Below are positions 24,725 through 31,944 of a DNA stretch of 43,410 bases, piece by piece (position 1 is the stretch's first letter; every line of letters begins with the position of its first letter). The DNA comes from a virus. Where the stretch lies: IMG/VR virus record IMGVR_UViG_3300030102_000996, positions 1-43,410 of that record; one strand, 5' to 3'. Both the position numbers and the translations under genes were made by a program. The notes under the pieces were generated by a model that was given only the letters and a program-made list of their open reading frames with translations, made no database searches and was not told the DNA's origin.

Positions 24725-26731
24725 ATGAACTCATTAATAGTAAATACAGATAATTTTAAAGATACACTTAGCTCACTTAAGAATGACTACAGTGCTACAA
24801 ATACTTGGATAATAGACGTAGAAACTAACGGTTTAGATGTTTATAATTCTGATATTAAATTATGTGGTATAGGACTTACTCCCGTAACAAATCATGATAC
24901 AATAGATGTCGCACCCACTTACTACTTTCCTGTAAGACATGAGGAAGGGAATAATTTAGAAATGTCTGACGTAAACGATTTGATACAGTTTCTAAATGAT
25001 ACATGTCATATACTTATTGGATACAATATTAAATTTGATGCTAAGTTTTTAGAAAAACAAGGGATGGATATATCTAATATGCAGATGATTGATGTGTTGG
25101 TCATGGTTAGAATGACAGAGGCTACCACAGTAAACAAATTAAGTCTATTGGATATAACTATAAAAGACTACGGAGAAGTTGCTGGTCAGTATGATTTAGA
25201 TACAGACAAAATTCTAAAGTCAAACCGCACTGATGGAGTAAGATGGAAAGATAATTACTCGTTAGCACCTGTTGATGTATTAGGTCCATACTGTATAGAG
25301 GATGTTAAATGCACTAAAAGACTATATGTTGATAGATTATCTAAGATAAAACAAGCAGGTATGACTGACTTATTAAAGTTACAATGTAAGTTAAGTAAGG
25401 CTTTATATGATATGGAAAGCAGGGGTGTTGCTATAGATAATAAATATGCCCAAACTGCTAATAAAAGAATCCTTACAAGATTAAATAAGTTAGAGCAACG
25501 TATATATGATTTAGCCAAAAGTGAGTTAGGTTTTGATAAGATAGACTTTAAGTTTAATATTAGTAGTCCATCACAGATAGGGGAGATATTTAATAAGATG
25601 AATATACACTCTCCTGTTCAAACTAGCACGGGAGCAGAGGCTTGGAATGAAGCAGTCTTAGTTCAAGTTAATCACCCACTCGCAGGGTTGATAAGACAAT
25701 ATAGAACACTTAATAAATTTAATTCTACTTACATAGAGCCTTATTTAGAGATGCCCGTATTACATACAGGATTTAAAAACTGGGGTACTGTCACGGGTAG
25801 GTTATCATCTAGTAACCCTAATTTACAGAACATACCTAGAGACACGATATACGTTGCAGACAGGGAACTTGATGAAGAACAACGTGATGAAGTTAAGGGT
25901 AGGATATCTGCTTTGATATCTAGCAAAGGTGGCGATTCCACTGTGACTCTTACTGATGATGTGGTTGATACATGGAGTTTTTTAGGTGGAGATAAGTTTG
26001 ATGTCAAAGATAAAACACAGATTGCTATACGACATCTATTCGTACCTCGTAAGGATTACACACTTATGGCGTATGATTACTCACAGATGGAAGTTAGAGT
26101 CTTCATGTATTATGTTGATAACGCTGAAATGAATGAACTCATGAAACAAGATGATGTAGACTTTCATGGAGAAGCAGCTAAGATAGCTTTTAATATGGAT
26201 GAGGATAACCCTGAATTTAAGTTTTATAGACAATTAGCTAAGTCAATTACTTTTGGAGTTATATATGGTATTGGTAAAGATAAGCTGGCAATGCAATTAA
26301 ATACAAGTGCTAATGAAGCTTTTAGATATAAAAAGACATATTTAGAAAACATGAAAGGGTCAAAAGAATTTTTTAACTCTGTGGTTAAGACTATTGAAAC
26401 TAAGGGTTGGGTTAGAAATAAGTATGGAAGAATATACAAAGTTCCAAAAGATTATGCATATAGAGGTGTAAATTACTTGATTCAGGGCACAAGTGCTGAT
26501 ATTATGAGTGAAAGAATAGTAGAAATACACGATTACCTAAAAGATAAGAAGAGTAATCTACTACTTCAAGTGCACGATGAAGTTATATGTGAGATACATA
26601 AGTCGGAGTTGGATGAAGTAGCACCTAAAATTAAAGAACTAATGAAAGAAAACACATTGAATATCCCACTTGGTGTAGATATGGAAGTATGTAAGCCATC
26701 GTGGGCAGTGAAGGAAGATTATAAATTATGA
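24725..26731 (+). CDS. polA: DNA polymerase, family A with 3'-5' exonuclease (668 aa)
   Basis: The replicative polymerase. The exonuclease domain has Exo I WIIDVETNGLD (D and E near residues 30-32), Exo II IGYNIKFDAKF near 98 and Exo III YCIEDVKCT near 190. The polymerase domain has VTGRLSSSNPNLQNIPR near 355, motif A MAYDYSQMEVR near 445, motif B RQLAKSITFGVIYG near 500 and motif C LLQVHDEV near 615. The residue equivalent to E. coli Phe762 is Phe. No 5'-nuclease domain is present, as in T7-like and other phage enzymes. An insert of about 45 residues lies before motif A. The start follows GGGGAGGA, which lies inside a hairpin; the stop overlaps bS21 by 4 nt (ATGA). Confidence 0.95.
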   Translation: MNSLIVNTDNFKDTLSSLKNDYSATNTWIIDVETNGLDVYNSDIKLCGIGLTPVTNHDTIDVAPTYYFPVRHEEGNNLEMSDVNDLIQFLNDTCHILIGYNIKFDAKFLEKQGMDISNMQMIDVLVMVRMTEATTVNKLSLLDITIKDYGEVAGQYDLDTDKILKSNRTDGVRWKDNYSLAPVDVLGPYCIEDVKCTKRLYVDRLSKIKQAGMTDLLKLQCKLSKALYDMESRGVAIDNKYAQTANKRILTRLNKLEQRIYDLAKSELGFDKIDFKFNISSPSQIGEIFNKMNIHSPVQTSTGAEAWNEAVLVQVNHPLAGLIRQYRTLNKFNSTYIEPYLEMPVLHTGFKNWGTVTGRLSSSNPNLQNIPRDTIYVADRELDEEQRDEVKGRISALISSKGGDSTVTLTDDVVDTWSFLGGDKFDVKDKTQIAIRHLFVPRKDYTLMAYDYSQMEVRVFMYYVDNAEMNELMKQDDVDFHGEAAKIAFNMDEDNPEFKFYRQLAKSITFGVIYGIGKDKLAMQLNTSANEAFRYKKTYLENMKGSKEFFNSVVKTIETKGWVRNKYGRIYKVPKDYAYRGVNYLIQGTSADIMSERIVEIHDYLKDKKSNLLLQVHDEVICEIHKSELDEVAPKIKELMKENTLNIPLGVDMEVCKPSWAVKEDYKL

Positions 26732-26913
26732 AAGTAACAGCAAAGAAAAATGAAACTTTTGAAAAATTATTACGAAGGTTTAAAAAGTCTATTGAAAAAG
26801 ATGATATAATTAAGACATATAGAAAAAAGTCAGAGTTTATACCGAAAAGTGTACAAAGACAACAGAAAATTAAAGATAAGTTACGAAAGAGTAGAGAAAA
26901 TGGCAAAGGCTAA
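26728..26913 (+). CDS. rpsU: Viral ribosomal protein bS21 homologue (61 aa)
   Basis: A strongly basic small protein with the bS21 pattern: a short beta start (MKVTAKKNETFEKLL), the hallmark LRRFKKSIEK helix (E. coli bS21 has ALRRFKRSCEK), then KTYRKKSEFIPKSVQRQQK, matching the family's R-x-x-E/F-x-x-P-x-x-x-R-x-x-K run, and a basic tail. bS21 sits by the 16S anti-Shine-Dalgarno and affects initiation. Viral bS21 genes are known from marine phage genomes and may bias host ribosomes to viral mRNA. It is coupled to the polymerase by ATGA and overlaps the next gene by 14 nt. Confidence 0.85.
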   Translation: MKVTAKKNETFEKLLRRFKKSIEKDDIIKTYRKKSEFIPKSVQRQQKIKDKLRKSRENGKG

Positions 26914-27223
26914 AAAGAAAACATTAAAAGATAAATTAGATATATATTTACAAGCTTTTGAGGAAGAAGTTATGCTCTATGATGAGTATGAAGATGCCTT
27001 TGTAGGACTAGGATATCAACAATACAAAGGTCCAATTGCTATATACGATGCAAGAAAGTGTGTCGAAATACTAACTGACAATTTTATGGATGACCCTGAC
27101 TGTGAAAATAGAGAAGCGGCTGAAGAGATGGCAATAGAATGGTTTGACTATAACTCTGTTGGAGCATGGTATGGAGAAAAAACACCGATATTTATATCGA
27201 CTACATTGGAGGATTTAGAATAA
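26900..27223 (+). CDS. Acidic protein of unknown function (107 aa)
   Basis: After a basic start (MAKAKKKTLKDKLDIY) the protein is acidic and aromatic (AFEEEVMLYDEYEDAFVGLGYQQYKGP). It includes AIYDARKCVEILTDNFM and AIEWFDYNSVGAWYGEKTPIF, which look like a small alpha/beta domain found in hypothetical phage proteins. ATG 26900 was preferred to the earlier ATG 26849 because it follows a purine-rich site and gives only a 14-nt overlap with bS21. The stop overlaps the next ATG by 1 nt. Function unknown. Confidence 0.65.
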   Translation: MAKAKKKTLKDKLDIYLQAFEEEVMLYDEYEDAFVGLGYQQYKGPIAIYDARKCVEILTDNFMDDPDCENREAAEEMAIEWFDYNSVGAWYGEKTPIFISTTLEDLE

Positions 27224-27615
27224 TGACAGCAGGATGGAAAAACCCAAAAGCTCCTTATGATTTTACACAAGGAGAATGGGATGATTATCAAGAAAAGTAC
27301 CCAAATTTATCTTGGGGAGAATATAAACAAATGAAACAATGGAATGTGGAGGAAAGAATGGCAAACAAAAAGTATAGTTTTATAGAAGCCTATAATAGAC
27401 CTGTAAAAGAAGCTACCGACCCTGTACATTATCATTTTGATATAGAACCTTTTGATTACATACATGACAATCAGATGGGTTTTGCAGAGGGAAATGTGGT
27501 AAAATATATAACAAGGTGGAGATACAAAGAGAATGGTATTGAAGACCTTTATAAAGCAAAACAATATATAGATATGTTAATTTCAAAGGAGCTTACTAAT
27601 GACTACAATGACTAA
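27223..27615 (+). CDS. DUF3310 protein (130 aa)
   Basis: Residues about 67-122 match DUF3310: DPVHYHF followed by QMGFAEGNVVKYITRW and KENGIEDLYKAKQYIDML. The domain occurs in many phages and in T7 gp1.7, which acts as a nucleotide kinase; I do not extend that activity to this protein without further evidence. The N-terminal 60 residues contain a QGEWDDYQEKYPNLSWGEY segment. ATG 27223 was chosen over 27166 because it overlaps the upstream stop by 1 nt and follows GGAGG at 27209. The nucleotide-metabolism setting (MazG, RNR) is compatible. Confidence 0.75.
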   Translation: MTAGWKNPKAPYDFTQGEWDDYQEKYPNLSWGEYKQMKQWNVEERMANKKYSFIEAYNRPVKEATDPVHYHFDIEPFDYIHDNQMGFAEGNVVKYITRWRYKENGIEDLYKAKQYIDMLISKELTNDYND

Positions 27616-28183
27616 AAAAGAAAAACGTGACTTAATAACTTTAAATTATAATGGAAAGATAGCTAACATTTATTTTACTAGTGGGCGATTTGATGATTAT
27701 ATGGTAGGAGTAGACATGCCCGGAGCCGACCAACCTGTATACCCCAAAGACGAAGGTTACTTTGGTTATTTTAAAGGTTTAACTGAAAAAGAACGTAAAC
27801 AAACATATGATGACTTTGTTGAGATATATTCGTTGACCACTAATAGAATAGATTTAAAAGTATGTAAAAAAATAGCTGATTTATCAAGACAATATAAAGA
27901 CTCAGATGATTGGAAAATCCGCATGTCTGTAATTTATTATGGCATGGTTGCAGAAGAATTAAAAGAAAATATGATATTAGGGAAAAGAATGAAAAGGTTT
28001 GGAATGCATCAAACTTTAATTGAGGGTATGCCTGCAAAGCATGCAGCTGAATTTAGTAAAAAAGATAATTGGATTCACGGAAATATATGGAAAAGTAAAA
28101 TTACAGGTGAGGAATATCCAAGAACATCAAATGAAAAAATAAGTATATTATTAGATAAACTAATGAAAGAAAGAGGATTTTAA
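27599..28183 (+). CDS. Protein of unknown function, early region (194 aa)
   Basis: A mixed alpha/beta protein. Residues 15-45 have IANIYFTSGRFDDYMVGVDMPGADQ and the middle has helices (TTNRIDLKVCKKIADLSRQ). A conserved-looking segment near 135-165 (YYGMVAEELKENMILGKRMKRFGMHQ) precedes GMPAKHAAEFSKK. Proteins of this type accompany phage replication genes, but I cannot assign an activity. AAAGGAG lies before the ATG, which overlaps the DUF3310 gene by 17 nt. Confidence 0.65.
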   Translation: MTTMTKKEKRDLITLNYNGKIANIYFTSGRFDDYMVGVDMPGADQPVYPKDEGYFGYFKGLTEKERKQTYDDFVEIYSLTTNRIDLKVCKKIADLSRQYKDSDDWKIRMSVIYYGMVAEELKENMILGKRMKRFGMHQTLIEGMPAKHAAEFSKKDNWIHGNIWKSKITGEEYPRTSNEKISILLDKLMKERGF

Positions 28184-28184
28184 T

Positions 28185-28418
28185 ATGGCGAAAGTCGGAG
28201 TAAAATTAGGATTTACATTTAGAGTAGGTCCACTAGATACAAATCAGTATGCAAGAATGGACATGGAGATACATGACATTAATACTGAGTTACCAATAGA
28301 TGAACAACTAACAGAAGCAGGATTGACTATAGATAAAGCATACACTGCTATCCATGATAAGGTGGATGAAGAAATTAAGAACATCCTAACGAAGGGAAAG
28401 AAGAAGGATGCAAGCTGA
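28185..28418 (+). CDS. Small protein of unknown function (77 aa)
   Basis: It begins MAKVGVKLGFTFRVGPLDTNQYARMDMEIHD-like beta sequence (split here as VKLGFTFRVG and ARMDMEIHDI), then has helices (EQLTEAGLTIDKAYTAI) and a basic tail KGKKKDAS. Two-strand start plus helices resembles small phage proteins found near MazG and RecA genes. It starts 1 nt after the upstream stop with GAGG nearby, and overlaps the MazG-like gene by 11 nt. Confidence 0.6.
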   Translation: MAKVGVKLGFTFRVGPLDTNQYARMDMEIHDINTELPIDEQLTEAGLTIDKAYTAIHDKVDEEIKNILTKGKKKDAS

Positions 28419-28689
28419 ACATGTTAGAGCTATAATTACTGAACAGTTTTTATCTGAACGAGAGTCACAAGAAGAAAAATGGGGTGAACAAATACATCAC
28501 TCAGATGAATATTGGACTGTAATTCTAGCTGAAGAGTTTGGGGAGGTAGCTAGAGAAGTATACGAAAAGAATACACCCAAATTGTATAATGAACTTATTC
28601 AGTGTGGTGCTGTATGTATGGCTTGGGCGGAAGCAATACAAAAAAGAAATATGGAAAGACGAATAGAAAAAGGAGACGATTTACTTTGA
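28408..28689 (+). CDS. MazG-like nucleotide pyrophosphohydrolase-family protein (93 aa)
   Basis: The protein has the all-helical MazG-like pattern: QEEKWGEQIHHSDEYW, then LAEEFGEVAREV with metal-binding Glu residues 42, 43 and 46 (EExxE), then LYNELIQCGAVCMAWAEAI. MazG-family enzymes hydrolyse (d)NTPs or alarmones; phage copies are proposed to tune nucleotide pools or ppGpp. The fourth metal ligand, usually an E-x-x-D in the later helix, is represented by NELIQ, so activity is plausible but not certain. The TGA overlaps the TTG start of recA. Confidence 0.75.
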   Translation: MQAEHVRAIITEQFLSERESQEEKWGEQIHHSDEYWTVILAEEFGEVAREVYEKNTPKLYNELIQCGAVCMAWAEAIQKRNMERRIEKGDDLL

Positions 28690-29687
28690 AAGAAAATGCA
28701 GAAGCAATATTTAATGATTTATTAAACGATAAAAAACTTGCTACAAAGCGTGGAGATGATGAAAGTTTTGCTTATGGCAGAATACCTTTTAACATCCCAC
28801 AGTTAGATAAGATTACAAATGGTGGTATCCCAAGAAAAAGATTTACTCTTTTATTTGGTGGGTGGTCATCTGGTAAGTCTTATATAGCATCACAGTTGTG
28901 TAAGTCTGTGCAAGAAGAGGGTGGAGTACCTATGTGGATAGACTTAGAAAAGTCTTGGGACCCAGCATGGATGGAAAAAGTTGGCGTAGATATAACTAAA
29001 ATACTAGTTGCTGACCCCGCCACTGCAGAAGAATCATTCACAGTTGCACAAAAAGGACTACGAAGTGGTGTAGATTTAATCGTGTTAGATAGTGCTGCAG
29101 GTATAATACCAGCAGATATATTTAACAATGATAAAGGAATCGACTATAGTCCCATTGCATGGCAATCAAGAACATGGAATCAAATGTTAATTAGGTTACT
29201 CCCAGACCTAACATATGGTAGTTCTTTAGTTGCTATCAACCAGACTAGGGGAGCAATGGGACCAGTCACTGCTATGGAAACTATGCCGGGTGGAGAGGGT
29301 CAGAAGTTCTTTTCACACTGTTGCATGCAGGTATCCAAAGGCGGATGGATAAACGAACCAGCTTCATCTACCAATAGAGTAGGGTTTGAAATTAAAGTAA
29401 AACTATTGAAAGATAAGTTTGGTGGAGAGAAGTGGGAAGAAGTAGTAGTACCATTCCGTGTTGAAGGTGGAGTAGACATAGTAGAAACTTATGTAAGATT
29501 AGGACTAGAATATGGTCTAATAAAACAAACAGGAGCTTGGTATACTTATGAAAAGATGCCTAGTAAAGTAGCAGGTATCAATAAAGTAGTAGATTGGTTC
29601 AAGGCTAATCCTGATGACTACGAGGTATTTAAGAGTGAGACCGAAAAGTTTTACACCACAGGAGAATCTGATAGCGAAAGTTCTTGA
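28686..29687 (+). CDS. recA: RecA/UvsX-like recombinase (333 aa)
   Basis: ATP-dependent strand-exchange protein for recombination-dependent replication and repair. Walker A is FGGWSSGKSY (residues about 57-66), VPMWIDLEKSWD follows near 82, Walker B is LIVLDSAAGIIP near 133, and the loop region has SLVAINQTRGAMGPVTA near 183. TTG 28686 was chosen as start because AAAAGGAG precedes it by about 10 nt and it overlaps the MazG stop; translating from the upstream ATG 28602 would read a stretch that is an out-of-frame shadow of the MazG gene. The acidic end has GESDSESS. Confidence 0.9.
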   Translation: MKENAEAIFNDLLNDKKLATKRGDDESFAYGRIPFNIPQLDKITNGGIPRKRFTLLFGGWSSGKSYIASQLCKSVQEEGGVPMWIDLEKSWDPAWMEKVGVDITKILVADPATAEESFTVAQKGLRSGVDLIVLDSAAGIIPADIFNNDKGIDYSPIAWQSRTWNQMLIRLLPDLTYGSSLVAINQTRGAMGPVTAMETMPGGEGQKFFSHCCMQVSKGGWINEPASSTNRVGFEIKVKLLKDKFGGEKWEEVVVPFRVEGGVDIVETYVRLGLEYGLIKQTGAWYTYEKMPSKVAGINKVVDWFKANPDDYEVFKSETEKFYTTGESDSESS

Positions 29688-29922
29688 TGAAACAGGACTT
29701 CGTTATGCTAGGCAAGTGCCCATAGGAAACTATACTGTAGACTTCCTTATAACTGAAATGAATGTTATAATAGAAGCAGATGGTCCTTTTGGGCATCTAG
29801 CAAAACGTGATGCAAAGAGAGATGCTGATTTAATTGAGATGGGATTTGAAGAAGTTTGGCATCTCGAAGAAAAGACATACAAAGATATAAAGGATAGATT
29901 ATGGCAGGAATTGAAGCTATAA
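29614..29922 (+). CDS. DUF559/Vsr-like endonuclease-fold protein (102 aa)
   Basis: A PD-(D/E)xK-like fold of the DUF559/very-short-patch-repair type: TPQENLIAKVL, RYARQVPIGNYTVDFLI (active-site Asp), NVIIEADGPFGH (Glu and downstream His), RDADLIEMGFEEVWHLEE. Such proteins cut or repair DNA; here it may process recombination intermediates or nick DNA. It overlaps the recA end by 74 nt and the next gene by 22 nt. The start is uncertain: ATG 29614 has only AAGG upstream, whereas GTG 29635 has GAGG 9 nt upstream and keeps all motifs. Confidence 0.7.
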   Translation: MTTRYLRVRPKSFTPQENLIAKVLDETGLRYARQVPIGNYTVDFLITEMNVIIEADGPFGHLAKRDAKRDADLIEMGFEEVWHLEEKTYKDIKDRLWQELKL

Positions 29923-30593
29923 ACAATGCGATAAGTAACGAGCCTAAAGCTAAAAAGTCTAGTGGTAGAACCAAGAATCAAGATAGGTGGTTACTAAAAT
30001 CTATTGATAATGCCATCTCATATAAGAATAGACCCCCGAGCAAAGGTAAATTTTATCCATCTTTATTTGGTAATCCTTGTGATAGATACTTGTATATGGC
30101 TTATAACGGTCTATTAGATTGGGATGAAATAGATGGTAGAATAAAACGAATATTTGACCATGGTGGAACTTTTGAAGACCGCATGAAAAAGTATTTGAAG
30201 AAAGCTGATATTTATATAGATGATGAAGTATCTGTAAAAAACGAAGACCCTCCTATATCAGGCAGGATTGACTTTATAATAAAACATGATAAGCATGAAG
30301 AAGCATTGTTAGAGTTAAAAACTATAAAAGATGAAGACTTCAAAGATTTAAAAGAAGCTCCAAAACACGAGCACACGATACAGTTACAGATATATCTTAA
30401 CTTAACTGATAGAGAGTATGGTGTAGTTATGTATGAAAACAAAAATGACCAAAAATTAAAAGCTTTTAAAGTAGATGTTGACAAACAAATTTGGACTGAT
30501 ATACTTGATAGATGCAAAAGCATAATGAACATGTCAGAAGCACCTGTACAATGCACGGGTATGTGGTATTGTAAATGTAAAGGAGAAAGATAG
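29901..30593 (+). CDS. Cas4/RecB-like PD-(D/E)xK nuclease with Fe-S cysteines (230 aa)
   Basis: A RecB-family nuclease: GRIDFII (D124), ALLELKTI (E138, K140) and HTIQLQIYL (Q161/Q163) form the catalytic motifs II, III and QxxxY-like. C60 (NPCDRYL), C218, C224 and C226 (QCTGMWYCKC) reproduce the one-plus-three cysteine spacing that binds a 4Fe-4S cluster in Cas4 and AddB. There is no CRISPR array or cas1 in the window, so a role in end resection for phage recombination is more likely than adaptation. It is coupled to its neighbours on both sides by overlaps. Confidence 0.85.
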   Translation: MAGIEAINNAISNEPKAKKSSGRTKNQDRWLLKSIDNAISYKNRPPSKGKFYPSLFGNPCDRYLYMAYNGLLDWDEIDGRIKRIFDHGGTFEDRMKKYLKKADIYIDDEVSVKNEDPPISGRIDFIIKHDKHEEALLELKTIKDEDFKDLKEAPKHEHTIQLQIYLNLTDREYGVVMYENKNDQKLKAFKVDVDKQIWTDILDRCKSIMNMSEAPVQCTGMWYCKCKGER

Positions 30594-31075
30594 TGGAAAA
30601 AAAATGGAGTTATAAAAGAGCATTACAATTAGCCCAAGAGGTTATGAAAGAGACAGGCATACCTAATATTACTATGGATGCAAATGCAGATGCTAATTTA
30701 GATTTCATAGATGTAATTCATGCATCTAATAAAAAACTAGAAGAGTATTTAGTAATCTATGGTGGATTCAAAGGGCAACTAGAACAACGTGTCGCAGACA
30801 TTGAGACAAAGAGAGCTGCAATAGAAGCACAGGTTACTGAAAATTACAATATAGCTTTTGCTGACTTACTATCATCTCATGAGGGTAGGAAACCAACTAA
30901 GGATGAGTGTCGTGGTATTATAATGAAATCTAATGAGGGTATAGCACAACTTCAGAGAGATTTGATAGATGTTACTACAATTAAAAATAAATTAGATGCT
31001 CAACTTAGATTGTATACACAATGTTGGGCAACTGTTTCAAGAATCGTAGCCCTAAGAACTCAAGGAAATGATTAA
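30593..31075 (+). CDS. Helical/coiled-coil protein of the recombination cluster (160 aa)
   Basis: It starts at GTG 30593, which overlaps the nuclease stop (TAGTG) and follows AAAGGAG. The protein is mostly helical with a coiled-coil region around residues 60-95 (LEQRVADIETKRAAIEAQV) and 120-150 (IAQLQRDLIDVTTIKNKLDAQL). No family is recognised. Its size and position between a Cas4-like nuclease and RuvC recall the recombination mediator UvsY of T4, but no sequence feature proves this. Confidence 0.6.
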   Translation: MEKKWSYKRALQLAQEVMKETGIPNITMDANADANLDFIDVIHASNKKLEEYLVIYGGFKGQLEQRVADIETKRAAIEAQVTENYNIAFADLLSSHEGRKPTKDECRGIIMKSNEGIAQLQRDLIDVTTIKNKLDAQLRLYTQCWATVSRIVALRTQGND

Positions 31076-31079
31076 TTTG

Positions 31080-31088
31080 AGTATAATA
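31080..31088 (+). promoter_or_regulatory. Putative late promoter AGTATAATA (copy 5)
   Basis: GAGTATAATAATAATAGGAGG starts just after the previous stop; the 9-mer lies 20 nt upstream of ATG 31108. Upstream sequence at the -35 position (CTCAAG) lacks consensus. It would start a transcript with two small membrane proteins, RuvC and the terminase genes, i.e. late functions. Confidence 0.55.
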
Positions 31089-31107
31089 ATAATAGGAGGA
31101 AACTAAC

Positions 31108-31260
31108 ATGATGGGTAAATTAAGACCACAAATATTTTTAGCTATTATAGTGCTTGGACTTCTAAGTGCAGTTGGAGTATATTTTGGATATACAGAGATA
31201 GCCACAGGATGTACAGGTGGAATTATAGCATTAGGTATGAAAGTATTAGAATCAGAATAA
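31108..31260 (+). CDS. Small membrane protein (50 aa)
   Basis: This ORF encodes MMGKLRPQIF, then a hydrophobic helix (LAIIVLGLLSAVGVYFGY, residues about 11-28) and a second, weaker hydrophobic stretch (GCTGGIIALGMKVLE). AGGAGG lies 10 nt before the ATG. The sequence resembles short one- or two-helix phage proteins that I have seen described only as hypothetical. Holin or membrane-remodelling function is possible, since no other lysis gene is visible, but unproven. Confidence 0.7.
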   Translation: MMGKLRPQIFLAIIVLGLLSAVGVYFGYTEIATGCTGGIIALGMKVLESE

Positions 31261-31275
31261 ATAAAAGGAGACATA

Positions 31276-31449
31276 ATGACAAGCAAAGACATAGTAAAAG
31301 GAATAGCAAAGAGTTTACCAGTAGTAGGAGCACTTGCAGTTGGTGTAGGAGCAACTATGGCTGTATTTAAAAGAGATGCACTAGAAGATAAAGTGTATGA
31401 CAAATTAACTGCTAGACAAATTATAAAAGAAGATATCCCTTTACAATAG
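31276..31449 (+). CDS. Small single-helix membrane protein (57 aa)
   Basis: The protein begins MTSKDIVKGIAKS, has one Gly/Ala/Val-rich membrane helix (LPVVGALAVGVGATMAV, residues about 14-30) and a charged C-terminal tail (KRDALEDKVYDKL) that is probably cytoplasmic. AAAGGAG precedes the start. It follows the 50-aa membrane protein by 15 nt and abuts the RuvC-like gene. The pair may act together, for example as holin and partner; this is inference from size and topology. Confidence 0.65.
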   Translation: MTSKDIVKGIAKSLPVVGALAVGVGATMAVFKRDALEDKVYDKLTARQIIKEDIPLQ

Positions 31450-31944
31450 ATGGAAAAATATATAGGGATAGATTGCTCGTCTAAAGCTGTGCACATTGTA
31501 GTTTTAGATGGCAAAGAACAATTAATAGATAAATACAAATGGAGCTCAAATTTAAAAACGGCTGATGCAAGATTTTTAGATATAGTAGACCAGATACACA
31601 GTAACTTACCTGATTTCAAAGATGCTAAATTAGTGTGTGTTGAGGATTCTTTATATATACAGAACCCATTGACAACACGCACTATAACTGCTATAGTGTA
31701 TTCAATTATTTACTTTTTACATCATTATGATATTAATTGTTTGACAACTAAACCTCAACAATGGAAAAAAGTTTTAGACAACAAAGAAGTATTTAAAAAA
31801 GGTAAGGCGAAAGAAACTATAATGAATTATGTAAAAAGCAAATGGCATCATGATGATTTTGATGAACAAGACTATGCTGATGCAGCTTGTGTAGCACTTT
31901 ATGGTTTAAGACAAGAAAAGGAGAAAGATAATGGCAGCACCTAA
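31450..31944 (+). CDS. RuvC-like Holliday junction resolvase (164 aa)
   Basis: An RNase H-fold resolvase: IGIDCSSKAVHIVVLD with catalytic D8, LVCVEDSLYI with E65, a KPQQWKKVL segment near 101, and DEQDYADAACVALYGL with D141 and D144. These four acidic residues coordinate the metals in RuvC. It likely resolves branched DNA before packaging, like T4 gp49 or T7 gp3 in function. The ATG follows the previous TAG directly with no evident ribosome binding site, so re-initiation is likely. Confidence 0.8.
   Translation: MEKYIGIDCSSKAVHIVVLDGKEQLIDKYKWSSNLKTADARFLDIVDQIHSNLPDFKDAKLVCVEDSLYIQNPLTTRTITAIVYSIIYFLHHYDINCLTTKPQQWKKVLDNKEVFKKGKAKETIMNYVKSKWHHDDFDEQDYADAACVALYGLRQEKEKDNGST

Noticed and set aside
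29901-30593. Cas4-like gene as evidence for a phage CRISPR-Cas system
   Set aside because: No repeat-spacer array, cas1, cas2 or effector gene is visible in the window; the recombination context explains the gene better.
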